Source of the DNA: Halomonas sp.
Lineage (GTDB): Bacteria; Pseudomonadota; Gammaproteobacteria; Pseudomonadales; Halomonadaceae
Direction: 5' to 3'
Length of the DNA: 64,000 nucleotides
Assembly (NCBI RefSeq): GCF_017983445.1
Contig: NZ_JAGOBJ010000007.1
Coordinates: 124,001 to 188,000, forward strand
Shown: piece after piece, positions 25,310 through 32,628 of the stretch
Layout: every line of letters starts with the position of its first letter
Numbering within the stretch: position 1 is the first letter of the stretch
Made by a program: the position numbers and the translations under genes
Notes under the pieces: generated by a model
What the model saw: the letters and a program-made list of their open reading frames with translations, nothing else
What the model was told of the DNA's origin: nothing
Databases searched by the model: none

Positions 25310-25426
25310 ATGGCATTGAATGACACAGGCGACGACAGAAAAAACTACTTCTCAACATTATTCGTAGTGAGCGATGAAAAGGCCGAGCGGGAAGTGAGCC
25401 AGAAGAAGATGGTGCACTTGCTCTAG
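25310..25426 (+). CDS. 38-codon frame, possible phage-gene remnant
   Basis: ATG 25310 with AGG about 8 bases upstream encodes a short hydrophilic peptide (MALNDTGDDRKNYFSTLF to KKMVHLL). It lies between a terminator and a broken phage gene. It may be a leftover piece of the same prophage or a fortuitous frame; there is no recognisable family. Confidence 0.3.
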   Translation: MALNDTGDDRKNYFSTLFVVSDEKAEREVSQKKMVHLL

Positions 25427-25521
25427 AAAAATGTGGTGCAACGCTGGCCCACCATCCTCAGAGGCCTTATCTACTTACGCAGGGTACATCGAGCGAATGT
25501 TAATCTTTTGCACCACACGAA

Positions 25522-25975
25522 TTGTATAGAAATCCCCATGGGCACTCAGCGCAAAAAATCGGCTATGTCGACCGCGCTATTCAAGATCTGATCCACAAAG
25601 GCAACGACTTTACCGCGCCGATGAAGTCGTTCAATGAAGGGATGGTTAACCGCACCCAGCAGCGCTTCCGCGAAAAAGAAGCGCCGGACAGTAGCGCTTG
25701 GCCGCCCAACTCCTCGGTTACGGAAAAGCGCAAGGGCCATGGCCGCGTGCTTAAAGGAAAGCAAAGAGCTGGCCAAGCAGTTCAACTATTCAGCCACTGG
25801 CGACAACGCTGAGTGGGGCAGCCTAATGGTCTACACCGTTATGCAAAACTACGGTGGTACCAAAACCGAGTTCCTGCATTTGTGGGGCGACATACCAGAT
25901 CGCGAATTTAGCGGGTTGAATGATGACGACGAAGACAAGGTGCTAGGCATCCTCGCCGAGCATCTGAGCCTATAA
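25522..25975 (+). pseudogene. phage virion morphogenesis protein (Mu gpG-like), frameshifted
   Basis: Two overlapping frames together reproduce one phage virion-morphogenesis protein. Frame 1 (25522 to about 25755) carries AIQDLIHKGNDFTAPM, MVNRTQQRFREKEAPDSSAW and RKGHGRVLK. The sequence then continues in frame 2 to 25975 with ESKELAKQFNYSATGD, EWGSLMVYTVMQNYGG and LWGDIPDREFSGLNDDDEDKV. A single-base shift near 25755 separates them. No neighbouring head, tail or integrase genes remain, so this is a decayed prophage fragment. The N-terminal start is also unclear. Confidence 0.7.
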
Positions 25976-26104
25976 CCTGCAAGCTCCAACGCAAAGCTGT
26001 AAGCGACGCCAAAACATAACCGCTCCGTTGGTCTGAGCGGTCCCTGCAACAGACATTAGACGTGCGTTAGATTTAGATATCGAATATATTTAAACAGTGC
26101 TGTA

Positions 26105-26127
26105 CTGTATTAGTACGCTGAATACAG
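26105..26127. promoter_or_regulatory. operator-like inverted repeat before the 68-aa gene
   Basis: CTGTATT (26105-26111) and AATACAG (26121-26127) are perfect inverted arms with a 9-base spacer, 55 bases before the ATG at 26182. The spacing does not match LexA (CTGT-N8-ACAG). The binding protein is unknown. Confidence 0.45.
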
Positions 26128-26181
26128 CTGAATCAGTCCGACAAGAGGCTGTTAGCTAGGCACGGGTTGGGAGGATGAGAT

Positions 26182-26388
26182 ATGTTTAACATTGAAAAAG
26201 TGAAGCGTCGTTTTTGGAAAAGTTACAGCCGCGCTAAGCAAGAAAGCATGGATAAGCCGAGATATTACGTGGTCGGTAACGGTGTTATGACGATGAAAGC
26301 ATCGGAAGTCGTGCATGCTAAATCATTTCGAGATCAGTTAGATGCCTCAGAAAGGCTAGAGCGACACCTGAAATCGCCACAAGCATAG
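26182..26388 (+). CDS. 68-residue protein, unrecognised, first gene of a two-gene cassette
   Basis: Basic, soluble small protein beginning MFNIEKVKRRFWKSYSRAKQES; the C-terminal half (SFRDQLDASERLERHLKSP) looks helical. GGGAGG precedes the ATG by 7-8 bases. The stop is 7 bases before the next ATG, so the two genes are co-transcribed. Base composition is lower in GC than the flanking chromosome, suggesting acquisition. No family is recognised; a regulatory or toxin/antidote-like partner role is only a guess. Confidence 0.6.
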   Translation: MFNIEKVKRRFWKSYSRAKQESMDKPRYYVVGNGVMTMKASEVVHAKSFRDQLDASERLERHLKSPQA

Positions 26389-26395
26389 GTGCTAG

Positions 26396-27286
26396 ATGCT
26401 GCAAGCACTTATAGCCTTTATTACGGTTCTTTCAGGCTATCTCTTCATAACCAAGTGGCATGAATCACGGTATATTATTAGGCGCCAAGATTCTCAAGGC
26501 GTCTATTTTTATGCCGCAGCAGCGGGCATTTTTCTTCTAATAGTCGCCGTTTTCTTTGTTAGCCTGTTTGATAGCAGCATTCTCTGGATTAAAAAATCCT
26601 TAGCTATTTGGGCTAAATCTCAACTACCTCTTAGTAAGAATGAGAAGAGCCTTTCTGCTGCATACTGGATCATTGTTCTTAGCGTTACGCTTTTAATGGG
26701 TTTAGTAACTGGTTATTTACTAAATTTCCTTCAATCTATCACTGCTATGAGCAAGCAAGATTGGGTGCTTCTTATCGGCGATGGCATCAAAGAGAAATGC
26801 TGGTGGAACCCTGCCTATTATATTGCAGGAATATATAGGCATTCCTCTATCAATCCTCTCAGGCGGGCTATAAATCATTTAAACGCTGACTTTGAGCTTA
26901 TTTTGTTCAGAGGGTTTGATCAGGCTAAGCCAATTTGCTTCACACTAAAAAGCGGAAAAGTATATGTAGGGCAAGTCATGGGGGCAGTCGACCCGGTTGA
27001 TAGTCGAGATATGATACGTATCCTCCCAATGATGAGTGGCTATCGCAATGACAAAACACACAAAATCACCTTCACTACTTTCTATAAAAAGTTATATGAG
27101 CGGCTTGATAAAACGGAGAAGTTACAGCATTTGCATGATGAAAGTTTTGAAATTGTGTTTAGTTTTGCAGATGTGCAAACCGCTAACTTATTCGATACAA
27201 CCGCTTATGATGAGTTTCAAAAAGACAAGCCAAAAAATGATGGTCAGTTAGATATTGACTTTAGCTTCCCCCGCAAAAACTCCTAA
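26396..27286 (+). CDS. 296-residue three-helix membrane protein, unrecognised
   Basis: Three hydrophobic segments (about residues 3-18, 37-62 and 88-112) precede a cytoplasmic-looking domain of about 180 residues. That domain contains FTLKSGKVYVGQVMGAVDP, then MIRILPMMSGYRND and a phenylalanine/lysine-rich strand. The LKSGKVYVGQV stretch resembles the beta-turn-beta of Sm-like barrels, and similar segments occur in uncharacterised membrane proteins; this is pattern recall, not a domain hit. Composition is AT-rich compared with neighbours. It follows the 68-aa gene by 7 bases. The gene lies between a phage relic and a cas1 relic. Confidence 0.75.
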   Translation: MLQALIAFITVLSGYLFITKWHESRYIIRRQDSQGVYFYAAAAGIFLLIVAVFFVSLFDSSILWIKKSLAIWAKSQLPLSKNEKSLSAAYWIIVLSVTLLMGLVTGYLLNFLQSITAMSKQDWVLLIGDGIKEKCWWNPAYYIAGIYRHSSINPLRRAINHLNADFELILFRGFDQAKPICFTLKSGKVYVGQVMGAVDPVDSRDMIRILPMMSGYRNDKTHKITFTTFYKKLYERLDKTEKLQHLHDESFEIVFSFADVQTANLFDTTAYDEFQKDKPKNDGQLDIDFSFPRKNS

Positions 27287-27336
27287 AGCGCTTTAAATCC
27301 ACGCCCCGCCCTAAAGGGCATGAAAACACGCAGCCT

Positions 27337-27714
27337 TCACACCAAGCCCAGCGTTGCTTTTTGCGCCCTCTTTGTGCAAGCCACCAACGACAAAACGCGC
27401 CTGATACCGTCCGCTGCTTTCCATGCTCCGCGTGTGGCTTCTAAAGGCGCCAGCCCTGGCACCGAGCAAGCCCAATCGATTATTCGTCTGGCCAACTCGC
27501 GCATGGCTGCCTGAGTGATAGACGTGCCAGTGTCCAGCAGTATTGAGGTAGTATTGGCAATAGGAATATTCCAGTAGCGGGATTTACTACCTTCATCCGT
27601 TACATATTCAACGCGCCCTCCATTGACCAGCATTCGGCAGTGCTGCAAGTAATAGAGATTTGCACGCTTGGAGTGCAGGATAGTTTTTAGATCTGATGGT
27701 GAGAAGTCATCCAC
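27337..27714 (-). pseudogene. cas1: type I-F cas1, N-terminal remnant
   Basis: Residues 1-76 (27487-27714) carry the hallmark start of Cas1 from type I-F systems: SPSDLKTILHSKRANLYYL, CRMLVNGGRVEYVTD, SRYWNIPIANTTSILL and GTSITQAAMRELA. An intact Cas1f has about 325 residues and continues AGVMVGFCGGGGTPLF. Here the sequence changes abruptly after RELA into unrelated residues and stops at 125, so the metal-binding integrase centre is lost. No cas2/3, csy genes or I-F repeats are present in the window. It is a relic of a lost CRISPR-Cas locus. Confidence 0.82.
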
Positions 27715-27864
27715 TGCCTGTTCCCCTTTTTTTCTTCATCTAATCATTCTTGTCCTTCAAACACCATTAATCTTAGTTCTACTTAGCTCTTTGCTAGGCG
27801 GGCTATCCCTCCTCATTTGCATGCTACGCTTAACGTCATTCCCTTTGATTACAGGATTTTCACC

Positions 27865-28518
27865 ATGCGTTTAAACCACCTGCTGTGCGCGCTGCTATGC
27901 GCGGTTGTGCTGCCGGCTCAGGCCCAAACATCGAATGACTGGGCGCCGTATGACGAGGTGTTCGAGAACGGCGCGCGCCAGGCCAACCTGTGGCAGTGGG
28001 GTTGGACGGGCATTTATGGCACAAGCCTTGCGGTGAACGCTTACCAGTCCAGCGAGGCGAGCGATAGCGATGACCGGTTTGATGCGCGGGTGGGTGTGGT
28101 GAAGTCGGCGCTGGCATTGGGCGGTATGCTGATGGACCGTCAGCCGCACCAGGCGGCGCTTGCCGAGTATGAGCGCCTAAAAGCCCGTGGTGAGCTAAGT
28201 GGCGTACAGGCGCTGGGGTTGGAACTTGCCCAAGCCGAACGTGAGCGCCGCGGCTTTGGCGCGCGGGTTGGGTCACTGATCGTCAACGGGATTGCGGGCG
28301 GCGTGATTGCCGCCGACGGCCGGGAAAGCGATGGCGCGATCAACTTTGCCACCGGCATGCTGGTCAATGAGCTCCAAATCTGGACCCAGCCGAACCAGGC
28401 GTCTTCGGCAATCAACCGCTTTCAGCCCGCACGCGTTTCATTGGGCCCCGTTAGTCTTGAGGGCGAGTACGCGTTAATGGTATCCCCGCAGCAAATTGGC
28501 GCCACGTGGCGCTATTAG
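27865..28518 (+). CDS. exported protein of 217 residues, unrecognised
   Basis: ATG 27865 follows AGGA by 9 bases and gives a signal peptide (MRLNHLLCALLCAVVLPAQAQ). Starts further upstream would disrupt it. The mature protein begins TSNDWAPYDEVFENGARQANLWQWGW, has two weakly hydrophobic stretches (VVKSALALGGMLMD, VNGIAGGVIAADG), and ends in SPQQIGATWRY. It is probably periplasmic or outer-membrane associated. Composition is back to the chromosomal norm, so it marks the right edge of the accessory pocket. Family unknown. Confidence 0.72.
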   Translation: MRLNHLLCALLCAVVLPAQAQTSNDWAPYDEVFENGARQANLWQWGWTGIYGTSLAVNAYQSSEASDSDDRFDARVGVVKSALALGGMLMDRQPHQAALAEYERLKARGELSGVQALGLELAQAERERRGFGARVGSLIVNGIAGGVIAADGRESDGAINFATGMLVNELQIWTQPNQASSAINRFQPARVSLGPVSLEGEYALMVSPQQIGATWRY

Positions 28519-28604
28519 CATCTTATTGTATGTATCAATTGCTAAATTAGTAAGCGCGCTTATCATTGCCACGATCAGGTAAGCGCGTAAAATACTCGGC
28601 AATT

Positions 28605-28639
28605 TTTTGTTTCTACAAAATGTTATGTTATAACTTATT
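28605..28639 (+). promoter_or_regulatory. Zur-like box overlapping the zinc-uptake operon promoter
   Basis: 28617-28639 reads AAAATGTTATGTTATAAC then TTATT and matches the gammaproteobacterial Zur consensus GAAATGTTATANTATAACATTTC at 17 of 22 defined positions. TATAAC within it can serve as -10, with TTGTTT 16 bases upstream as -35. Zinc-loaded Zur would block the promoter. Confidence 0.78.
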
Positions 28640-28660
28640 CTATCGTTAAGAGGATATTCA

Positions 28661-28810
28661 GTGAGTCATCGCACGCACCGCCATAACCGAGAAGGGCCTT
28701 GCCACTTCTCTTTAATGTCACTGTCGGCTATTAAACGATTGGTATTTGTGACCGTGCCGTTACTGCTGCTGTGGGCACTGGTGGCGTGGGCAGGCGGGTG
28801 GCCGCAATGA
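28661..28810 (+). CDS. 49-residue His-rich membrane peptide, first gene of the znu operon
   Basis: GTG 28661 follows AGAGGA by 7-8 bases; TGA 28808-28810 overlaps the znuC ATG (ATGA). The N-terminus SHRTHRHNREGPCH has four His and one Cys, a plausible metal-binding head. One helix (about residues 27-46, FVTVPLLLLWALVAWAGGW) would anchor it in the membrane. Placement between the Zur box and znuC and the overlap argue for a real gene and a link to zinc uptake. A mere leader peptide is the alternative. Confidence 0.65.
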   Translation: MSHRTHRHNREGPCHFSLMSLSAIKRLVFVTVPLLLLWALVAWAGGWPQ

Positions 28811-29541
28811 GTCAGCACGCTTTATCGCACCTTACGCTTAAAAACTTACACCTGGCCCAGGGGCGCCGCACGGTATTGGAACACCTTGATGGGGAGTTCA
28901 AGCCGGGGGCGATTACCGCTTTGATTGGTGCCAATGGGGCGGGTAAAAGCACGCTTATCCAAGCCATCATGGGCGAGCTGAGGCCTATTAGTGGCACCGT
29001 ATCGTGCACTATCGCATCCGAACGGCGAGCCTGGTTGCCACAGCAGCTGGCGCTTGATTTAACGTTTCCGATGAGTGTGGAAGAGCTGGTCATGACCGGC
29101 ACCTGGCCAAGCCATGGGGCGCTTAAGGGTTACTGTGCGGCTCACTACCGCCGCGGCCGCGACATCATGGCGCGTTTGGGTATTTCGCATTTGGCCCATC
29201 GACCGCTTGGTGAGCTTTCCGGCGGCCAGCGCCAGCGGGCATTAATCGGGCGTACGTTAATGCAGGAAGCCGAGTTGCTGCTGCTTGATGAACCCTTCGC
29301 AAACGTCGACAGCGATACAGTGGATATCCTGATTCGCATATTGCGCCAAATGGCCGATAACGGCGTCACGATCATTATTGTGCTGCACGATATGGATCAT
29401 TTACGGCGCTTGGCCGATGAGGTGTTGATGCTAAACGGTGGCCATGGCCGGTGGGTGGCGCCCAGCGCGTTAACACATTCCCAGGCGCCTGCGCAGGTAG
29501 TGCCGTTTACCTTAGGGGGCCAGCATGTTGGAACTGCTTAA
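28807..29541 (+). CDS. znuC: zinc ABC transporter ATPase ZnuC
   Basis: ATPase of the high-affinity zinc (possibly manganese) importer, 244 residues from ATG 28807. Walker A GANGAGKST, Q-loop within WLPQQLALD, signature LSGGQRQR, Walker B LLLLDEP and the switch His of VLHDMDH are all present. It belongs to the metal-type ABC clan (PF00005). It overlaps the upstream 49-aa frame by 4 bases and the downstream permease by 17 bases, so the genes are translated in a coupled manner under the Zur-like box. Confidence 0.9.
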   Translation: MSQHALSHLTLKNLHLAQGRRTVLEHLDGEFKPGAITALIGANGAGKSTLIQAIMGELRPISGTVSCTIASERRAWLPQQLALDLTFPMSVEELVMTGTWPSHGALKGYCAAHYRRGRDIMARLGISHLAHRPLGELSGGQRQRALIGRTLMQEAELLLLDEPFANVDSDTVDILIRILRQMADNGVTIIIVLHDMDHLRRLADEVLMLNGGHGRWVAPSALTHSQAPAQVVPFTLGGQHVGTA

Positions 29542-30415
29542 CGCGTGGTTTATCGCCCCCTTTGATTACGGATTTATGCGCCGCGCGGTGGTAGGCGGTT
29601 TAGCGCTTTCACTTGCCGCCCCGCCGCTGGGCGTATTTCTGGTATTACGCGGGATGAGCCTGATTGGCGACGCCATGGCCCATGCCATTTTACCGGGCGT
29701 GGCGATTGGCTTTTTACTCGCTGGATTTTCGCTGCCCATCATGAGTATCGGCGGGGTGATGTTCGGGCTATTGGTGGCGCTACTGGCGGGGGCTGTCTCC
29801 AAGATGGGTGGTCAGCGCGAAGATGCCGCGATGGCGAGCTTTTTTATTATTTCACTGGCCGCAGGCGTCATGCTGATTTCTCTTGGCGGGAGCAGCGTTG
29901 ATTTAACCCATGTGTTGTTTGGGTCGATCTTGGCGGTTAACTCCACCGCTCTGGTGCTTATCGCCGGTATCAGCACGCTGATTGTGGTCATCCTGGCGGT
30001 CGTTTTTCGCGCGCTGGTGGTGGAGTGTCTGGACCCGCTGTTCCTGCGTGGGCAAAGCCGACGTAACGGCTGGGTGCATAGCGTGTTTCTAGGCTTGTTG
30101 GTACTCAACTTGACCGCGGGCTTTCAAACCCTGGGCACGCTGATGGCGGTGGGTCTGATGATGCTGCCTGCCACGGCGGCTCGGTTTTGGAGCAAACGGC
30201 TGGAAGGGCTGATAGGCATTGCCGTTGTATTGGCAATGGTGGCAAGCACGGGCGGCTTATTGCTCTCGTTTCATCTGGATATTCCCTCGGGGCCAAGCAT
30301 TATTTTGCTGGCTGGCGCAGGTTATTTTTTCTCGGCGCTGTTTGGTCGCCATCACAGCTTGGCGGCCAAGCTCAGGCGCAAGACTGCACCGCTGAGTGCC
30401 GAGGCATCTACGTAA
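29525..30415 (+). CDS. znuB: zinc ABC transporter permease ZnuB
   Basis: Membrane channel of the ABC-3 family, 296 residues, with about eight hydrophobic segments. The conserved block RGMSLIGDAMAHAILPGVAIGF near residue 40 and GFQTLGTLMAVGLMMLPATAARFW near residue 200 are typical of ZnuB/TroC permeases. ATG 29525 lies inside the end of znuC. It is followed by znuA after 21 bases. Confidence 0.9.
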   Translation: MLELLNAWFIAPFDYGFMRRAVVGGLALSLAAPPLGVFLVLRGMSLIGDAMAHAILPGVAIGFLLAGFSLPIMSIGGVMFGLLVALLAGAVSKMGGQREDAAMASFFIISLAAGVMLISLGGSSVDLTHVLFGSILAVNSTALVLIAGISTLIVVILAVVFRALVVECLDPLFLRGQSRRNGWVHSVFLGLLVLNLTAGFQTLGTLMAVGLMMLPATAARFWSKRLEGLIGIAVVLAMVASTGGLLLSFHLDIPSGPSIILLAGAGYFFSALFGRHHSLAAKLRRKTAPLSAEAST

Positions 30416-30436
30416 CATCATTAAAAAGGAGTAGGT

Positions 30437-31543
30437 ATGTCTTTACGGTTATCTTCACGTTTGCTGGTCGGTGTATCCGCGATGCTAGCGCTGCCCGCAG
30501 CCATCGCGGCGGAACGCGTTCAGGTAGTAACGAGCTTCTCGATTCTTGGCGATATCGTTGAGAATGTGGGCGGCGAGCATGTGGACGTAACGTCACTGGT
30601 TGGCGCCGATGGCGATTCGCATGTCTACTCTCCCCGTCCGGGTGATGCCCGTGCGCTGGCGGAAGCTGATCTGGTAGTGTTCAACGGGCTGCTGTTTGAA
30701 GGCTGGATGGAACGGCTTATTGAATCGAGCGATTACAAAGGCCCCCTGGTCACGGCGACCGACGGTATTGAAAAGCTATCCTACGCGGGGCACAGCCACG
30801 ATCATGGGCATGGTCACGACCACGGGCATGATCACGACCACGGGCATGATCACGACCACGGGCATGATCACGACCACGAGCATGATCACGGCCACGGGCA
30901 TGATCACGACCATGAGCATGACCACGTTCACGGCGAATTTGATCCCCATGCCTGGCAGGACATGGAGCAAGCACGGGTATACATTACCAACATTCGCGAT
31001 GGCTTGATTAAAGCCGATGAGGCGAATGCTGATGAGTACCGGGCTAATGCCGATAACTACCTAGCCGAAATGGCAGAAGTCGACGCTGAAATCCGCGAAC
31101 TGATCAGTGAGATTCCGTCATCCACCAGTGTCATTACCGGCCACGATTCGTTTGGCTACTTCTCTAACGCCTACGGCATTCACTTTTTATCGCCAGTTGG
31201 CCTTTCTACCGAAGTAGAGCCCAGCGGTGCCAGTATGGCAGAGCTGGTCGATGTGATTAACGACCAGAACGTCCAGGCGCTGTTTCATGAAAACATGACC
31301 AACCCTGCGGTCATTCAACAGCTTTCAGAAGAGACGGGCCTGCCCATTGCCGGGACGCTTTACGCGGACGCCCTGGCTTCTGAAGGTGAAGCCAGCACGT
31401 ACCTGGGCATGATGCTCCACAATGCCCGTACGCTGCACGACTCGCTGGCAGAGCCGGGTCATGATGACCATGAGGCTGATGAAGATCACAATCACGATCA
31501 CGATCACGATCACGATCACGATCACGGCGAGCATAGCCACTAA
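30437..31543 (+). CDS. znuA: zinc ABC transporter periplasmic binding protein ZnuA
   Basis: Captures zinc in the periplasm for ZnuBC; 368 residues with signal peptide (SRLLVGVSAMLALPAAIAA). Family motifs: VVTSFSILGDIVENVGG, SHVYSPRPGDARAL (first metal His), FDPHAWQD (second), and TGHDSFGYFSNAYG (third). A His/Asp-rich loop of about 50 residues sits between the first two ligands, and a second His-rich tail ends the protein. Such loops act as zinc chelators. GGAG lies upstream of the ATG. The order here is C-B-A on one strand, unlike the divergent E. coli arrangement. Confidence 0.93.
   Translation: MSLRLSSRLLVGVSAMLALPAAIAAERVQVVTSFSILGDIVENVGGEHVDVTSLVGADGDSHVYSPRPGDARALAEADLVVFNGLLFEGWMERLIESSDYKGPLVTATDGIEKLSYAGHSHDHGHGHDHGHDHDHGHDHDHGHDHDHEHDHGHGHDHDHEHDHVHGEFDPHAWQDMEQARVYITNIRDGLIKADEANADEYRANADNYLAEMAEVDAEIRELISEIPSSTSVITGHDSFGYFSNAYGIHFLSPVGLSTEVEPSGASMAELVDVINDQNVQALFHENMTNPAVIQQLSEETGLPIAGTLYADALASEGEASTYLGMMLHNARTLHDSLAEPGHDDHEADEDHNHDHDHDHDHDHGEHSH
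30797..30930 (+). repeat. 18-bp tandem repeats encoding the ZnuA His-rich loop
   Basis: Units close to CATGATCACGACCACGGG recur about seven times without interruption, each coding HDHDHG. Unit edges vary only at third positions or single codons. A hexanucleotide array (CACGAT repeated, about 31480-31523) encodes the C-terminal DHDHDH tail. Both are prone to length change by slippage. Confidence 0.85.
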
Positions 31544-31605
31544 ACAGGCGCTGCAAGCATCGCGTAAACTTTTTGGCTAAGGAAGGCCGGTAACGCTCGC
31601 CCGAT

Positions 31606-31630
31606 AACCAGCGCCGTTCAGGCGCTGGTT
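31606..31630. repeat. 10-bp hairpin overlapping the ampR stop
   Basis: AACCAGCGCC (31606-31615) pairs with GGCGCTGGTT (31621-31630) over a 5-base loop that contains the ampR stop codon. There is no T run on either strand. It may act as a weak bidirectional end between the convergent znuA and ampR genes. Confidence 0.5.
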
Positions 31631-32490
31631 GCTGTCATCAACCACTCTCTAAAAGATGCCATGGCATGGGTTTCTTCGCGTGACTGCAGGTGAGTAAGCC
31701 AGTATCCACCCAGACTAACGGCCGTCGTAAATGGCTGTACCAACGCACCACTATTCAACAACCTTGAAAACATCAACGGGGGCGCCAAAGCCACTCCGAT
31801 TCCCTGCTGCGCCGCATCTACCATGGCAATAGATGAATCAAATACAATGCTTTTAGGTAACGGGAAATTACCCGGCCCTCCGGCCGCGAGCAGCCACTCG
31901 GTCCATTCGTCAGCTCGATAGGAGCGCAGCAGTGTCTCGTTTAATACATCAGCCGGCGTTTTAAGACGTGCGGCGATCATCGGTGTGCACATCACGGATA
32001 AAGATGCTGGCAGCAAGGGTTGTGCGGCAATACCGTGCCAGGCGCCGGTGCCAAAGCGAATGGCAAAATCGAGTCCTTCGGCGGCCATGTCCGTACGGTT
32101 GTTGTGTGTGGAAAGTCGTAGATCAATAAAGGGATGCTTTTCCCGGAAATCGGCCAGCCGGGGCAACAACCAGCCCACCGCAAACGTACCCACTGCGCCT
32201 ACGTTTAACACTTCACGGTAATTACTCTCGCCTAGCTGCTCCAGCGTGTGCGTGATCTGATCGAACGCCTCCCTCAATACCGGCAACAACCCCTCGCCCT
32301 CCTGGGTCAGCATTAACCCTCGCGGCAGGCGTGTGAATAGCGGAACCTTTAGCTGGCTTTCCAGCAGTTTAACCTGATGGCTAACGGCGGCCTGGGTAAC
32401 GCAAAGTTCCTCTGCGGCGCGGGTAAAGCTCAAATGGCGAGCCGATACCTCAAAGGCACGCAGCGCTTTTAGTGGCAAATAAGGACGCAC
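31618..32490 (-). CDS. ampR: LysR-type regulator AmpR of the chromosomal beta-lactamase
   Basis: Transcription factor of 290 residues that senses cell-wall muropeptides and controls ampC. The winged helix-turn-helix LPLKALRAFEVSARHLSFTRAAEELCVTQAAVSHQVK is followed by an effector domain with the AmpR-specific stretches LSTHNNRTDMAAEGLDFAIRFGTGAWH, LLRSYRADEW and YWLTHLQSREE. Its nearest relatives by eye are AmpR and GcvA. The divergent class C beta-lactamase gene 138 bp away makes AmpR the better call. Confidence 0.88.
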   Translation of the reverse strand: MRPYLPLKALRAFEVSARHLSFTRAAEELCVTQAAVSHQVKLLESQLKVPLFTRLPRGLMLTQEGEGLLPVLREAFDQITHTLEQLGESNYREVLNVGAVGTFAVGWLLPRLADFREKHPFIDLRLSTHNNRTDMAAEGLDFAIRFGTGAWHGIAAQPLLPASLSVMCTPMIAARLKTPADVLNETLLRSYRADEWTEWLLAAGGPGNFPLPKSIVFDSSIAMVDAAQQGIGVALAPPLMFSRLLNSGALVQPFTTAVSLGGYWLTHLQSREETHAMASFREWLMTATSA

Positions 32491-32511
32491 TCTTTTACCC
32501 CCTAATTTTTC

Positions 32512-32556
32512 TAATGGCGCGTATAAAATATCGCTGTTTGTCAGACGGCGCCATTA
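32512..32556. promoter_or_regulatory. ampR-ampC intergenic inverted repeat, probable AmpR operator
   Basis: TAATGGCGC (32512-32520) and GCGCCATTA (32548-32556) are perfect inverted arms 27 bases apart in the divergent 138-bp interval. The span (45 bp) is near the 38-bp region protected by AmpR in enterobacteria. The assignment is by position and symmetry only. Confidence 0.5.
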
Positions 32557-32628
32557 ACCGTAATTTACTCGCTATCCAGACCATTAATACGCCATTCGTC
32601 TTTCACACTTGATTATCAGGTTGTCTAT

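Noticed and set aside
25104-25358. 84-codon minus-strand frame in the accessory pocket
   Set aside because: It contains several Cys and Arg but no recognisable family, no ribosome binding site, and runs through a terminator region. It could be debris of a mobile element; not supportable as a gene.
26101-26127. LexA (SOS) box before the 68-aa gene
   Set aside because: CTGT and ACAG are present but 15 bases apart instead of 8, so it does not fit LexA. Reported only as an unassigned inverted repeat.
27320-27514. 64-codon plus-strand frame overlapping the cas1 relic
   Set aside because: Vaguely like short phage-island proteins, but the ribosome binding site is almost on top of the ATG and its 3' end is antisense to cas1. 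Left as a question only.
27715-27864. CRISPR array next to the cas1 relic
   Set aside because: No repeat resembling the I-F type, and no regularly spaced repeat of any kind, is seen here or elsewhere in the window.
30797-30930. CRISPR-like regular repeat
   Set aside because: The 18-bp units are contiguous, without spacers, and are in-frame codons of the ZnuA His-rich loop.
30750-30974. Minus-strand frame with repeated Arg-Asp-His units
   Set aside because: It is only the reverse translation of the His-rich repeat in znuA.
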